Below, piece after piece: positions 1 through 8,185 of a stretch of 38,214 nucleotides of DNA (positions are counted from its first letter, which is position 1; each line of letters opens with the position of its first letter). This DNA comes from Anaerophaga thermohalophila DSM 12881 (lineage in GTDB: Bacteria; Bacteroidota; Bacteroidia; Bacteroidales; Marinilabiliaceae): assembly GCF_000191885.1 (NCBI RefSeq), contig NZ_AEWI01000042.1, positions 1-38,214 on the forward strand. The letters are read 5' to 3'. A program made the position numbers and the translations under genes. The notes beneath the pieces are model-generated. The model was not told the DNA's origin. It ran no database searches and saw nothing but the letters and a program-made list of their open reading frames with translations.

Positions 1-338
1 ATGATTAAAGGTTAATTATACATGTTCTTTTGTGACAATCTTTGTCATGCTCGTTTCATCCGTATAAAATTAGTCTAAGTAATTGGAATGATGCAACTTA
101 TTATGCTTTGATTGATATAAGATTCTTCGCTCCGCTCAGAATGACAGACTGTCTAATGTCATTCTGAGGAGGTAACGACGAAGAATCTGTTCACTGTTTT
201 TGGTTTCTTAGATGATTAGAGGTTAATTATACATGTTCTTTTGTGGCAAACCTTGTCATGCTCGTTTCATTTCATCTTAACTCTTATATCTAAAAATCTG
301 ATAATCTATTGTGGCAATCTTTGTCATGCTTGTTTCAT
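1..338. repeat. Composite repeat block upstream of the sugar transporter
   Basis: Two direct copies of a roughly 60-bp unit lie at 1-60 and 212-270. Both begin ATGATTA and end with the dispersed 19-mer TTGTCATGCTCGTTTCATC or a close variant; a third degenerate 19-mer lies at 321-338. The same 19-mer recurs, in both orientations, near 5194, 5395, 20420, 20641, 28921 and 28987. Between the direct copies sits a separate inverted repeat (120-188). No open frame with protein character is present, so this is repeat DNA, not a gene. Confidence 0.8.
120..188. repeat. Inverted repeat (AGATTCTTCG ... CGAAGAATCT)
   Basis: The left arm at 120-146 starts AGATTCTTCG and ends CAGAATGACA; the right arm at 157-188 starts TGTCATTCTG and ends CGAAGAATCT. 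The arms are complementary apart from a few internal differences and would fold into a long hairpin. From general knowledge, very similar palindromes are scattered in many Bacteroidota genomes as REP/MITE-like units. It sits between the two 60-bp direct repeats and looks like a separate insertion. Confidence 0.75.
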
Positions 339-445
339 AAATTTACATTGACGGGATAACAAATTGTGGATTACACATGTTAAATTTTATAATACCTGAA
401 ATATGATTATTATTAGATTCTTGTAAATTATTGAATTAAGAACTA

Positions 446-459
446 TGTGTACGAACACA
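446..459. promoter_or_regulatory. Candidate LacI-family operator upstream of the MFS transporter
   Basis: TGTGTACGAACACA is a palindrome with a central CG (one mismatched pair), the form typical of LacI-family operators. An overlapping perfect inverted repeat, ACACAAA-A-TTTGTGT, follows at 455-469. A promoter-like TATTTTTG (-7 type) lies at 501-508, without a convincing -33 box. The transporter at 777 and the LacI-type regulator at 2024 lie downstream, so autoregulation of this pair is a reasonable inference. The leader from about 515 to 776 also contains two small hairpins (611-623 and 626-641). Confidence 0.4.
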
Positions 460-776
460 AAATTTGTGTGTATTTTCTTTTTTACCGGGTTGATAATTCC
501 TATTTTTGTATGGGAAGAAAAATTAGCAGATCGTTCGATTTTTAGATTTTAGAAATACAAGATTTAGACAAAATGTAACTTGATATTTTGAGATATTTAC
601 GTTCCGTTTTATCACGGGGTGATTGTCTGCTGTTTTGCAGAACTAATTCTAAGCGGGAGTAATCATCCTTTTATTCCTCATCCACAGAGGGATCATTATT
701 GAATTATGCCGCATACCATCAATTGCCGGGCGGCCGGATTGAATCAGTATTTATTAAAAGCAAAAAATGAAACATT

Positions 777-1997
777 ATGAGTGTTGAGGCCAAATCAAAC
801 GTTCAGGGGCGCAATCTTGTGATTGCTCTGATTATTCTTGGTACCATGTTTTTTTCCATTGGTTTTGCCCTTGGAATAAACAGTTATTTAATACCCTTGC
901 TGAAAAGCCAGTTAAGTATCACATCGACAGAGTCGTATCTGGTTCTTGCTGCAACATTTTCAGCATTTTTGATTTTCGGATATCCGGCATCTTTCGTGAT
1001 TGCGAAAATCGGATATAAACGAACCATGGCACTTTCGTTTCTGCTCTTTGCCATTGGGTTTTATCTGTACATTCCATCCGGGAATATGGAAAGTTTGCCA
1101 TTGTTTCTTGTTGCCAGTTTTATTAGTGGTATGGGAAATACTTTCCTTCAGGCAACCGTAAATCCCTATGTGACGATACTTGGCCCTATTGATAGTGCGG
1201 CCCGGCGGATGAGTATTATGGGAATACTGAACAAGCTGGCCTGGCCGGTGGCTCCGCTTTTTCTTGCTTTGATCATAGGAAAGAGTGTTGATGATGTCCG
1301 TTTTGCAGATACCACATTGCCGTTCATAATTATTATCAGCGTTTTTGTATTGTTGGGTATCATAGCTTTGTTTTCTCCGCTTCCGGAAGTGAAGGCAGTA
1401 GGTGAGGATGAGGAGAATGTAGACGATTGTCCGTACGCGGCGAAGAAGACTTCTATATGGCAGTTTCCGCACCTGTTGCTCGGCATTTTGGCATTGTTTT
1501 TTTACGTTGGCGTTGAAACGGTTGCCCTGGGAACCCTGGTCGATTATGCAGAAACATTAAACCTGGCCAATCCGGAATGGTATGCCTGGATTGCTCCGGT
1601 AGGGATGGTGGCAGGTTATATCGTCGGGATAATTTTCATCCCTAAGTACCTGAGCCAGTCAACTGCGCTGGTGGCAAGTGCTATTGTTGCTATTGCCGGA
1701 TCGCTGCTGGTTGTCTTGACACCTCCCGAAATATCTATCTTCTTTGTCGTTTTGGTTGCATTGGGCTGTGCTTTGATGTGGCCTGCTATATGGCCGTTGG
1801 CAATGACCGATCTTGGGAGATTTACAAAACAGGGCGGTTCATTGATGGTCGTTTCCATTGTTGGTGGCGCTTTAATACCGACACTTTATGGTTTTCTAAA
1901 AGACCTTTATGGTGCTCAAAATGCTTACTGGCTCGCAGTGCCTTTGTTTGGGTATATTTTATATTATGCGCTGAAAGGCCATAAAGTGAGAACTTAG
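777..1997 (+). CDS. Sugar MFS transporter, FucP/GluP type
   Basis: This 406-residue inner-membrane protein has about twelve hydrophobic segments and the layout of the fucose/glucose-galactose:H+ symporter branch of the major facilitator superfamily. The motif NPYVTILGP near residue 128 is characteristic of FucP/GluP-type carriers, and the length is normal for that group. It would import a monosaccharide, probably with protons or sodium. The regulator gene begins 26 nt downstream on the same strand, so the two are probably co-transcribed and the LacI-type protein probably senses the substrate or a derivative. The ATG start follows an A-rich stretch. The exact sugar cannot be read from the sequence. 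Confidence 0.88.
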   Translation: MSVEAKSNVQGRNLVIALIILGTMFFSIGFALGINSYLIPLLKSQLSITSTESYLVLAATFSAFLIFGYPASFVIAKIGYKRTMALSFLLFAIGFYLYIPSGNMESLPLFLVASFISGMGNTFLQATVNPYVTILGPIDSAARRMSIMGILNKLAWPVAPLFLALIIGKSVDDVRFADTTLPFIIIISVFVLLGIIALFSPLPEVKAVGEDEENVDDCPYAAKKTSIWQFPHLLLGILALFFYVGVETVALGTLVDYAETLNLANPEWYAWIAPVGMVAGYIVGIIFIPKYLSQSTALVASAIVAIAGSLLVVLTPPEISIFFVVLVALGCALMWPAIWPLAMTDLGRFTKQGGSLMVVSIVGGALIPTLYGFLKDLYGAQNAYWLAVPLFGYILYYALKGHKVRT

Positions 1998-2023
1998 TAA
2001 TCTGACGATCCGTCTTTGATAAT

Positions 2024-3088
2024 ATGCCGAACAAAGGGAAAAAGATAGCAAGAATTAAAGATATTGCTGCGCTGGCAGAGGTATCGCCGGGGACGGTAGA
2101 CCGTGTAATTCATAACCGCGGTAAGGTCTCTGAGAAGGCCAGAGAAAGGGTTTTGAAGAGCATGAAAGAGCTCAACTATGAGCCGAATATTATGGCTCGG
2201 GCACTTGTTTCTACCGGGGAATACAGGATTGCCGTGTTAATACCCGATCCCTCCAACGATGAGTACTGGGAAGCCCCCAACAGGGGGGTTGATCAGGCGG
2301 CTGAAGAGATGCGGCAATATGGCGTAGTTGTGGATAAATATCTTTTTCATCAGGAAGATGCACAATCTTTCAGGGAAAGTGCAAACAGAATTTCCGATAT
2401 GAGCTATAACGGTATCCTGGTGGCTCCCATGTTTTACCGGGAGTCTCTTTCTTTCCTGAATCGGTGGAGCAAAGAAGGGATTCCGTTCAATCTGTTCAAT
2501 ACTAATATTCCCGATTACCAACCGGTATCTTATGTAGGCCAGGACTCCTATCAGAGTGGTGTGTTGGCCGGAAAACTCCTGCATTATGGCTGCGAAAAGG
2601 GAACTTTGGTAGTTGTCCATATTGATAAGGAAGTTTCCAACTTAACTCACCTGATAAGGAAAGAGCAGGGGTTTATTGACTACTTTGGTGAAAATAATGA
2701 CACGGGTCGGATTAAAATTGTTCGAATTGAAGTCAATGACTGGGAGGACAAAGAAGCATGTCAAAAAAATCTGGATGCACTTTTTGAAAAATATTCCGAC
2801 ATCCGGGGCTTTTTTGTAACCAATTCGCGCGCCTATATTTTGGGAGATTATTTTAACCTGCGCCGTTTGAAAGGGATTAAGCTGGTAGGCTATGATCTAC
2901 TTTCCAGGAATCTCTCGCTTTTGAATTCGGGAACCATTGATTTTTTAATCAATCAAAACCCGAAGGGACAAGGTTACCTGGGAATAACAATGCTGGTTGA
3001 TCATCTGGTGTTTAAGAAAGAAGTTGAACCTATTAAGTATTTGCCCCTGGATGTTGTGACCAGGGAGAATGCTCAGTACTATATTTGA
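2024..3088 (+). CDS. LacI-family transcriptional regulator
   Basis: The 354-residue protein has an N-terminal LacI helix-turn-helix at about residues 9-60 (IKDIAALAEVSPGTVDRVIH, then the hinge-helix region PNIMARAL). It is followed by a periplasmic-binding-protein-like ligand domain (Peripla_BP_4 type, about 65-340) beginning YRIAVLIPDPSNDEYW. Proteins of this build bind palindromic operators as dimers and respond to sugars. It directly follows the sugar transporter, and a central-CG palindrome at 446-459 is the best candidate operator in the window. Length and domain order are normal. The effector sugar is unknown. Confidence 0.9.
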   Translation: MPNKGKKIARIKDIAALAEVSPGTVDRVIHNRGKVSEKARERVLKSMKELNYEPNIMARALVSTGEYRIAVLIPDPSNDEYWEAPNRGVDQAAEEMRQYGVVVDKYLFHQEDAQSFRESANRISDMSYNGILVAPMFYRESLSFLNRWSKEGIPFNLFNTNIPDYQPVSYVGQDSYQSGVLAGKLLHYGCEKGTLVVVHIDKEVSNLTHLIRKEQGFIDYFGENNDTGRIKIVRIEVNDWEDKEACQKNLDALFEKYSDIRGFFVTNSRAYILGDYFNLRRLKGIKLVGYDLLSRNLSLLNSGTIDFLINQNPKGQGYLGITMLVDHLVFKKEVEPIKYLPLDVVTRENAQYYI

Positions 3089-3262
3089 GATTTGTCACGT
3101 ATGAATAGTCGGAATTCAGTCATTAGACAATAGGGCGAAGCATAGGACAGAGAGCATGAGGCATTGGGAATGGCCTAAAGAACGGCAGGGTTCCTCACAC
3201 CGTTAAGATGTTCCGGAAGCCCACCCCATTCACTCATGTCCATGATTACCTGATATTATTTT

Positions 3263-3293
3263 TTTGAATAATTCTAAATAATTTGTATCTTTG
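3263..3293 (+). promoter_or_regulatory. metK promoter, Bacteroidota type
   Basis: TTTG at 3263-3266 and TATCTTTG at 3286-3293, 19 nt apart, match the Bacteroidota primary-sigma consensus (-33 TTTG, -7 TAnnTTTG). Transcription would begin near 3300, just before the SAM-II riboswitch aptamer, giving a leader of about 160 nt. Confidence 0.75.
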
Positions 3294-3301
3294 CAATACA
3301 A

Positions 3302-3362
3302 AAGTGGATGGATTTGGCTGCTTGCAACCACTATAAAACAATGCTAAAATGTGATTTTTAGC
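3302..3362 (+). promoter_or_regulatory. SAM-II riboswitch in the metK leader
   Basis: The aptamer shows the conserved SAM-II order: P1 arm GTGG (3304-3307), ATTTGG, GCTTGCAACCAC carrying the other P1 arm (CCAC, 3328-3331), then TATAAAA and GCTAAAA (3343-3349). This aligns well with the alphaproteobacterial metA/SAM-II consensus as I remember it. It sits between a clear promoter and metK, whose product makes SAM, so feedback repression fits. GCTAAAA at 3343-3349 can alternatively pair with TTTTAGC at 3356-3362. That hairpin would compete with the pseudoknot and may belong to the expression platform. The start codon is about 100 nt further on. Confidence 0.78.
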
Positions 3363-3462
3363 CTGCCAGTTGTTTTTTCCATCCTTTGTTTTTATTGTAT
3401 AATCTAAATTTGCCCGGCATTAATAAATGCTATGGGTAAATTGCAGTAATTCTTAAGTTATT

Positions 3463-4713
3463 ATGGGATATCTGTTTACTTCAGAATCTGTGTCGGAGGG
3501 GCATCCCGATAAGGTTGCCGACCAGATATCGGATGCGGTATTGGATGAGTTGCTCCGTCAGGATCCGAATTCAAAAGTTGCCTGTGAAACATTGGTCACC
3601 ACCGGGCTGGTAGTTGTAAGCGGGGAGATACGCACCAATGGCTATGTTCCGGTGCAACAGGTGGCACGCGATACCATTGAACGAATTGGCTATACGAAAG
3701 CCGATTATATGTTTGATTCGGGGTCGTGTGGCGTAATTTCTGCACTTCACGAGCAAAGTGATGATATTAATCGCGGCGTTGACAGGGATGGAGAAGATAT
3801 GCAGGGCGCCGGTGACCAGGGAATGATGTTTGGTTATGCCTGTCGTGACACAGAAAATTTCATGCCGCTACCGTTGTATCTCTCTCATTATCTTCTTCAG
3901 GAACTGGCGGATATCCGTCGCGAAGGCAAAGAGATGACTTATTTGCGGCCCGACTCTAAATCGCAGGTCACTATTGAGTATGATGACGACAACATGCCCA
4001 TTCATGTTAATACTATTGTTATATCTACCCAGCACGATCCATTCGATCCCAGCGATGAAGTGATGCATGATGTGATAGAGCATGATGTGGAAAATATTTT
4101 GATTCCAAGACTTAAAGCGAAACTTAAGCCTGAGCTTCAAAGACTTTTTAAGGGATATAAATTGTATGTAAATCCAACCGGTCGTTTTGTGATAGGCGGT
4201 CCGCACGGCGATACAGGACTGACCGGACGCAAAATTATTGTGGACACTTATGGAGGTAAGTGTGCTCACGGCGGAGGTGCCTTTTCGGGGAAGGATTGTT
4301 CAAAGGTAGACCGCTCTGCAGCCTATGCAACCCGTCATATTGCCAAAAATATGGTGGCGGCAGGTGTTGCCGATGAAGTGCTTGTGCATGTTGCCTACGC
4401 CATTGGCGTGGCAGAACCGGTAGGATTGTATGTAAATACTTACGGTACCTCGAGGGTTAACATGAGCGACGGGGAAATAGCCGAAAAGATCAGCGCGATA
4501 TTCGACCTTCGTCCGGGAAAGATTATTAAGCGTCTGGGACTTAAAAACCCTATTTTTACACCGACTGCTGCTTACGGCCACATGGGACGCGACCCATATA
4601 CGGCAAAAGTTAAATTCCTGGAAGATGGCAGGGAAGTGGAACGTGAGGTGGAATTTTTTACCTGGGAAAAACTCGACTATGTTGATCAGATAAAAGATGC
4701 TTTTGGATTATAG
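3463..4713 (+). CDS. metK: S-adenosylmethionine synthase
   Basis: MetK condenses ATP and L-methionine to SAM, releasing phosphate and pyrophosphate, in the cytoplasm as a tetramer. Visible family motifs are [16 protein letters not shown] (about residues 14-29), the ATP-binding hexapeptide region [12 protein letters not shown] (about 111-122) and the P-loop-like [19 protein letters not shown] (about 270-288). At 416 residues it is somewhat longer than E. coli MetK (384), with an extra segment around residues 195-230; I believe such insertions occur in other Bacteroidota. It is monocistronic: promoter at 3263-3293, SAM-II riboswitch in the leader and terminator at 4807-4856. Confidence 0.97.
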   Translation: MGYLFTSESVSEGHPDKVADQISDAVLDELLRQDPNSKVACETLVTTGLVVVSGEIRTNGYVPVQQVARDTIERIGYTKADYMFDSGSCGVISALHEQSDDINRGVDRDGEDMQGAGDQGMMFGYACRDTENFMPLPLYLSHYLLQELADIRREGKEMTYLRPDSKSQVTIEYDDDNMPIHVNTIVISTQHDPFDPSDEVMHDVIEHDVENILIPRLKAKLKPELQRLFKGYKLYVNPTGRFVIGGPHGDTGLTGRKIIVDTYGGKCAHGGGAFSGKDCSKVDRSAAYATRHIAKNMVAAGVADEVLVHVAYAIGVAEPVGLYVNTYGTSRVNMSDGEIAEKISAIFDLRPGKIIKRLGLKNPIFTPTAAYGHMGRDPYTAKVKFLEDGREVEREVEFFTWEKLDYVDQIKDAFGL

Positions 4714-4806
4714 GATAATCCTTGTCCGTAATCAAAAGGTGATTACTGTGTTTGCTAATTTTTTATCTTTGTCACATCACCTCCTTTCTTTTTAGTTAGG
4801 GGAGTC

Positions 4807-4856
4807 GGAAGAGGAAGCGGTGGCTTGGACGGCAATTGGCTTCCTCTTCTTTTTTC
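4807..4856 (+). terminator. Rho-independent terminator after metK
   Basis: GAAGAGGAAGC (4808-4818) and GCTTCCTCTTC (4839-4849) form a perfect 11-bp stem around a 20-nt loop, followed directly by TTTTTT. It lies about 95 nt past the metK stop. A TATCTTTG motif at 4764-4771, between the stop and this stem, leaves open a small separate transcript. Confidence 0.85.
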
Positions 4857-5113
4857 CTTTAGGTTACACAGAGAGCACAGAGGAGACACAGAGTATGTTT
4901 TTTATTCTCTGGTTTCAGTGTTTACTTAGTGCCTATTTTGTTTCTTCTGTTTCAAATTATTTTCTTTTTGCGTTTACACAAAGTTTCAGCGGGGTTGATT
5001 TATTAAATTCTCGGTGAGGCTCTGAGCTTCCTCCATGGAACTCAGTGTAACAATATTTTTCATTTCCGTCATTATTTATAGCAGTGTTCAAAAAACTGTG
5101 TCATCTCCTTTTT
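4857..5113. other. Non-coding low-information spacer
   Basis: The stretch contains a purine-rich run reading ACACAGAGAGCACAGAGG (near 4864-4882), a type of short repeat often seen between Bacteroidota genes, and AT-rich sequence. An open frame from 4820 to 5017 begins inside the metK terminator stem-loop and has no recognisable protein character. I see no gene here. Confidence 0.5.
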
Positions 5114-5413
5114 CATCAGTATAAAATTAGTCTAAGTCATTGGTCTGATGGAACTCGCATGATTGATTCTATACATCAACTTTTGTGATAAACCTTGTCA
5201 TGCTCGTTTCATCACTGTAAATATTCTTTCTTTATACGGGCAAGCTGTAGTGTTGCATGGGGTTAGAAAAAAAAGCTTAAACGCAAAGACGTATGTTGTG
5301 TTTATAATTCACACTACCGGCTAATGACTAATGACTAAAAACTAATGACTAAATTACTTATATCTAAAAATCTAAAAATCTATTAAGGTAAACCTTGTCA
5401 TGCTCGTTTCATC
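5114..5413 (+). repeat. Dispersed repeat, copy A (left partner of a 15-kb inverted pair)
   Basis: It begins CATCAGTATAAAATTAGTCT and ends with the 19-mer TTGTCATGCTCGTTTCATC, also present internally at 5195-5213. The reverse complement of 20420-20796 matches almost base for base over most of its length, including the stretches TGTAAATATTCTTTCTTTAT, ACGGGCAAGCTG and ACTACCGGCTAATGACTAAT. Copy B carries an extra block of about 65 nt and a longer simple repeat. No transposase gene is inside, so it is a non-autonomous or passive repeat. Confidence 0.88.
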
Positions 5414-5505
5414 CACAAAACAATTCTTTTTATACACTCTTTTAGTCAGTCTGCCAAATTGTTATTGAAGTTCATGCACAGCCGTTGTATTTTGACCAAT
5501 ATTGA

Positions 5506-5557
5506 AACTTCCATGATACAAAGCTCAAAGAAGAATAGAAATTCTATCATGGGAGTT
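5506..5557 (+). promoter_or_regulatory. Leader hairpin before the polysaccharide cluster
   Basis: AACTTCCATGATA (5506-5518) pairs with TATCATGGGAGTT (5545-5557), 13 bp with one mismatch, and the 26-nt loop holds a further small palindrome (ATAGAA-A-TTCTAT). It lies about 50 nt before the first cluster gene. A weak promoter-like GTATTTTG sits just upstream near 5487-5494. It may be an attenuator or transcript-stabilising element. The arms are too close together for it to be an invertible promoter of the Bacteroides capsule type. Confidence 0.4.
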
Positions 5558-5606
5558 CCCTTAGACTATATATAATAAAAACAGATTTTCTAAGGAATTA
5601 AAAAGC

Positions 5607-6722
5607 ATGCTTCATTTCTATCATCAGACATCAATTGTTTCTGAAACAACGGTCACTCCCGCGCCACGCATAGCAGATGGGGGGAGAACGTTTCGGATAA
5701 AGAAGAAAATTGATGAATCGGTTTATCATTTTCTTGCCCGGTTTTGCGATGTAGAAGCCGAAGATTCGCTGGTGGTATCTACTTCCAATTCCTTCAATAT
5801 TACCATCAGAGGCGGACAGCAATTCAGGACCATTATTAATCTTCAACGACTGAATGAAGTGAGGAAGCTTTGTGAATTCCTTGCCGAAACGAATCACCAA
5901 TTGCGTGATGAGGGATTGTTCATTTGCTGCCTGGAAACCTCCAAACTGCGAAAACAAAGATTATTCCGGAAATATCCCCCGGGCATCCGGAAGCTGTATT
6001 ATTTTTTTGATTACCTGATTAAGCGTGTGGCTCCGACAATGAGAGCCACCCGATGGTTTTACAAGCTGTTAACCGGCGATCGAAACAAGGTCATTTCTTT
6101 TTATGAGATGGTGGGGCGGTTAATTTATTGCGGTTTTCAGGTGGAGTATGATGAGGTGATTGATGGTCGTCACTACCTGGTGGCACGAAAAATTTCGCGG
6201 CCTCCTGCCAGCCGGTTAAAAGAACGCTACGGGTTACTTCTTTCCCTCAACAGGGTAGGGAGAGAGGGTAAAATGATCCGCGTTTATAAATTCCGTACCA
6301 TGGTCGCATTCAGCGAATACGTTCAGGAACACATTTACAGGAAAAACAAACTGGGTGCTAACGGGAAATTCAGGGATGATAAACGTGTAACAATACTTGG
6401 CGGTATATTTCGTAAGTTCTGGATTGATGAATGGCCCATGATCATAAATTTATTGAAAGGAGAAATGAAACTGGTTGGAGTCCGGCCGCTTAGTCCTCAG
6501 TATCTTGCCCTTTATGATCCGGATGTAGTCCGCCGGCGTCTCTCGGTAAAGCCGGGGCTTGTCCCTCCGTTTTATGCCGATCTGCCATCGACACTGGAAG
6601 AAATTCAAGCTTCTGAAATTCGCTATATTGAACGCTATAAACAGGCCCCCTTCCGGACGGATGTGATATATCTCTTCAGGGCTTTGTGGAACATTGTTGG
6701 TTGTGGTGCCAGAAGTAAATAA
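5607..6722 (+). CDS. Sugar-phosphate transferase initiating polysaccharide synthesis, unusual N-terminus
   Basis: The C-terminal half (about residues 205-371) is a bacterial sugar transferase domain of the WbaP/PglC superfamily. It has RVGREGKMIRVYKFRTM at 216-232, the catalytic Asp-Glu pair at 274-275 (WIDEWP), then KGEMKLVGVRPLSPQY. Such enzymes move a sugar-1-phosphate from a UDP-sugar to undecaprenyl phosphate. The reentrant membrane helix that normally precedes this region (KRxFD, then a hydrophobic stretch and P) is not recognisable. Instead there are about 200 polar residues, of which 110-195 (ETSKLRKQR through GRLIYCGF) look like a soluble alpha/beta domain. The start ATG follows TAAGGAATT. 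It is the first gene of a plus-strand operon; wzx begins 8 nt later. Confidence 0.8.
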   Translation: MLHFYHQTSIVSETTVTPAPRIADGGRTFRIKKKIDESVYHFLARFCDVEAEDSLVVSTSNSFNITIRGGQQFRTIINLQRLNEVRKLCEFLAETNHQLRDEGLFICCLETSKLRKQRLFRKYPPGIRKLYYFFDYLIKRVAPTMRATRWFYKLLTGDRNKVISFYEMVGRLIYCGFQVEYDEVIDGRHYLVARKISRPPASRLKERYGLLLSLNRVGREGKMIRVYKFRTMVAFSEYVQEHIYRKNKLGANGKFRDDKRVTILGGIFRKFWIDEWPMIINLLKGEMKLVGVRPLSPQYLALYDPDVVRRRLSVKPGLVPPFYADLPSTLEEIQASEIRYIERYKQAPFRTDVIYLFRALWNIVGCGARSK

Positions 6723-6730
6723 TTATTTGG

Positions 6731-8185
6731 ATGGGAGAACGCAAAGCCTTCATCAAAGACACAGTTGTTTATGGACTTGGTAACGGGCTGAAGAAATTCA
6801 TTGGTCTGTTTCTTCTTCCCTTTTATACTCGTGCTCTCAGCGTTGGCGAGTTTGGAATGCTTGAAACGCTTGGTACAACGGCCGCCCTGTTAGGCGGTTT
6901 TTTTTCGGCCGGCCTGGATTCATCCTGTGGGTTTTATTTTTTTAAAGCATCAGACGATCAAAAGGGAGATGTATTGTCGACAGCTTTTTTCCTACGGATT
7001 TTCTCATTTCTGCTGATTGTTCCGTTACTGTTTTTTCGTAATGGTTTTTCTCAACTTCTTTTTGGAAGCAAGGACTTTTCTTTTCTTGTCTTACTGCTGT
7101 TGATTTTGGTGCCTGTGAATCTGATGATGAGCGAACAGTCGCATTTGTTCCGGTATTTCAGGCAGCCATGGCGCTATAATTTGATAACGGTACTGAAGTC
7201 GCTGACCAATATTGGTTTGGGGATTACCCTGGTTATAGTGTTGAAACAAGGGGTAGAAGGTGCTATGTGGGCACGTATAGGGAGTAGTTTTCTGGTGGTG
7301 GTTGTGGCATTTGCCGGGTTTAATTTTCGGAAGTACAGTTTTCGTTTTTCCATGTATTGGGCCCGGCAACTGTTTAAATACGGATTTCCTCTTATATGGG
7401 TAGGTATAGCAACCTGGGTTTTCAACAGCAGCGATCGCTACTTTTTATTACATTATCGCGACCTGGATGAAGTGGGACTGTATTCCATCGGTGCCATTTT
7501 TTCTCAACCTGTACTTTTGGTCAATATGGCAGTTCAGATGAGTTTTGGTGTTTTGTTTTTTCAGGCATACTATGCCGAGAAGGATACACTCAAACCCCGA
7601 TCACGGAAGATGGCCATTGATCTGTATCTGGTTTATCTGGCCGGTGCTGTGCTGCTGGCAACCGTATTGTCGGTTTTTGCAGATATTCTGGTGCCATTTG
7701 TAACCACGTCCGATTATTCCGAAGGATCCAGGGTTGTGCCGTTTCTTGTGTTTTCATATATTGCGGCACAATCGTTCCAAACCATGGGACCGGGCATCTC
7801 TTTGTCGGAAAAGACCTGGCACTATACCTGGATCACCGGATTAACGGCTCTGCTTAATATCGGGCTCAACTTTCTGTTGGTACCGCTCCTGGGGTTTTTG
7901 GGAGCCGGCGTGGCAACTCTTGCGTCGTTTGTGGTTTACTGGCAGGTAAAGGTTTGGGTGGCTGCCAGATATTTCCCCGTTGCATATCCTTTCCGGAGAA
8001 TCAACTTGTTTTTCATCATGGGCTTGTCATTGTCAGTCGTGGTGGCGTTATGGCCTGGTCTTTTTGATATATGGCTGCGATCAGCCATCGTTCTGGTAGT
8101 AGCAGCTTCGGTTTTTTTGCTTAAATTGATGCCACCATCCATTCTTAAAAAGTTGTGGTTAAGATTTAAAAAAGGTGTTGGATGA
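6731..8185 (+). CDS. Wzx-type polysaccharide flippase (MOP superfamily)
   Basis: This 484-residue, very hydrophobic protein has about twelve to fourteen predicted transmembrane segments, the polysaccharide_synt build of the MOP exporter superfamily. It opens typically, with KDTVVYGLGNGLKKFIGLFL and then FYTRALSVGEFGMLE. It would flip undecaprenyl-linked repeat units across the inner membrane. Its stop overlaps the start of the next gene by four bases (ATGA), so the flippase and the polymerase/ligase are translationally coupled. The sugar specificity cannot be predicted. The family is clear; the name wzx is inferred from position in the cluster. Confidence 0.88.
   Translation: MGERKAFIKDTVVYGLGNGLKKFIGLFLLPFYTRALSVGEFGMLETLGTTAALLGGFFSAGLDSSCGFYFFKASDDQKGDVLSTAFFLRIFSFLLIVPLLFFRNGFSQLLFGSKDFSFLVLLLLILVPVNLMMSEQSHLFRYFRQPWRYNLITVLKSLTNIGLGITLVIVLKQGVEGAMWARIGSSFLVVVVAFAGFNFRKYSFRFSMYWARQLFKYGFPLIWVGIATWVFNSSDRYFLLHYRDLDEVGLYSIGAIFSQPVLLVNMAVQMSFGVLFFQAYYAEKDTLKPRSRKMAIDLYLVYLAGAVLLATVLSVFADILVPFVTTSDYSEGSRVVPFLVFSYIAAQSFQTMGPGISLSEKTWHYTWITGLTALLNIGLNFLLVPLLGFLGAGVATLASFVVYWQVKVWVAARYFPVAYPFRRINLFFIMGLSLSVVVALWPGLFDIWLRSAIVLVVAASVFLLKLMPPSILKKLWLRFKKGVG

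Noticed and set aside
960..1472. 170-codon frame antisense to the sugar transporter
   Set aside because: It lies wholly within a convincing gene and is rich in Lys/His/Asn/Thr without any domain character; a shadow frame.
3122..3240. Possible gene end on the minus strand upstream of metK (SEWGGLPEHLNGVRN)
   Set aside because: Only about 22 codons are open and I recognise no family; the area also contains repeat-like AGAGCATGAGGCAT sequence.
4820..5017. Open frame of 65 codons after metK with a hydrophobic start
   Set aside because: It begins inside the metK terminator stem-loop and runs through an ACACAGAG-type repeat; composition is not protein-like.
5114..5413. CRISPR array suggested by repeated GAGCATG 19-mers
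   Set aside because: The units are irregularly spaced, occur singly or in pairs at many loci and in both orientations, and no cas genes are present.
5506..5557. Invertible capsule promoter of the Bacteroides type
   Set aside because: The inverted arms are only 26 bases apart and enclose no promoter; a hairpin leader explains them better.
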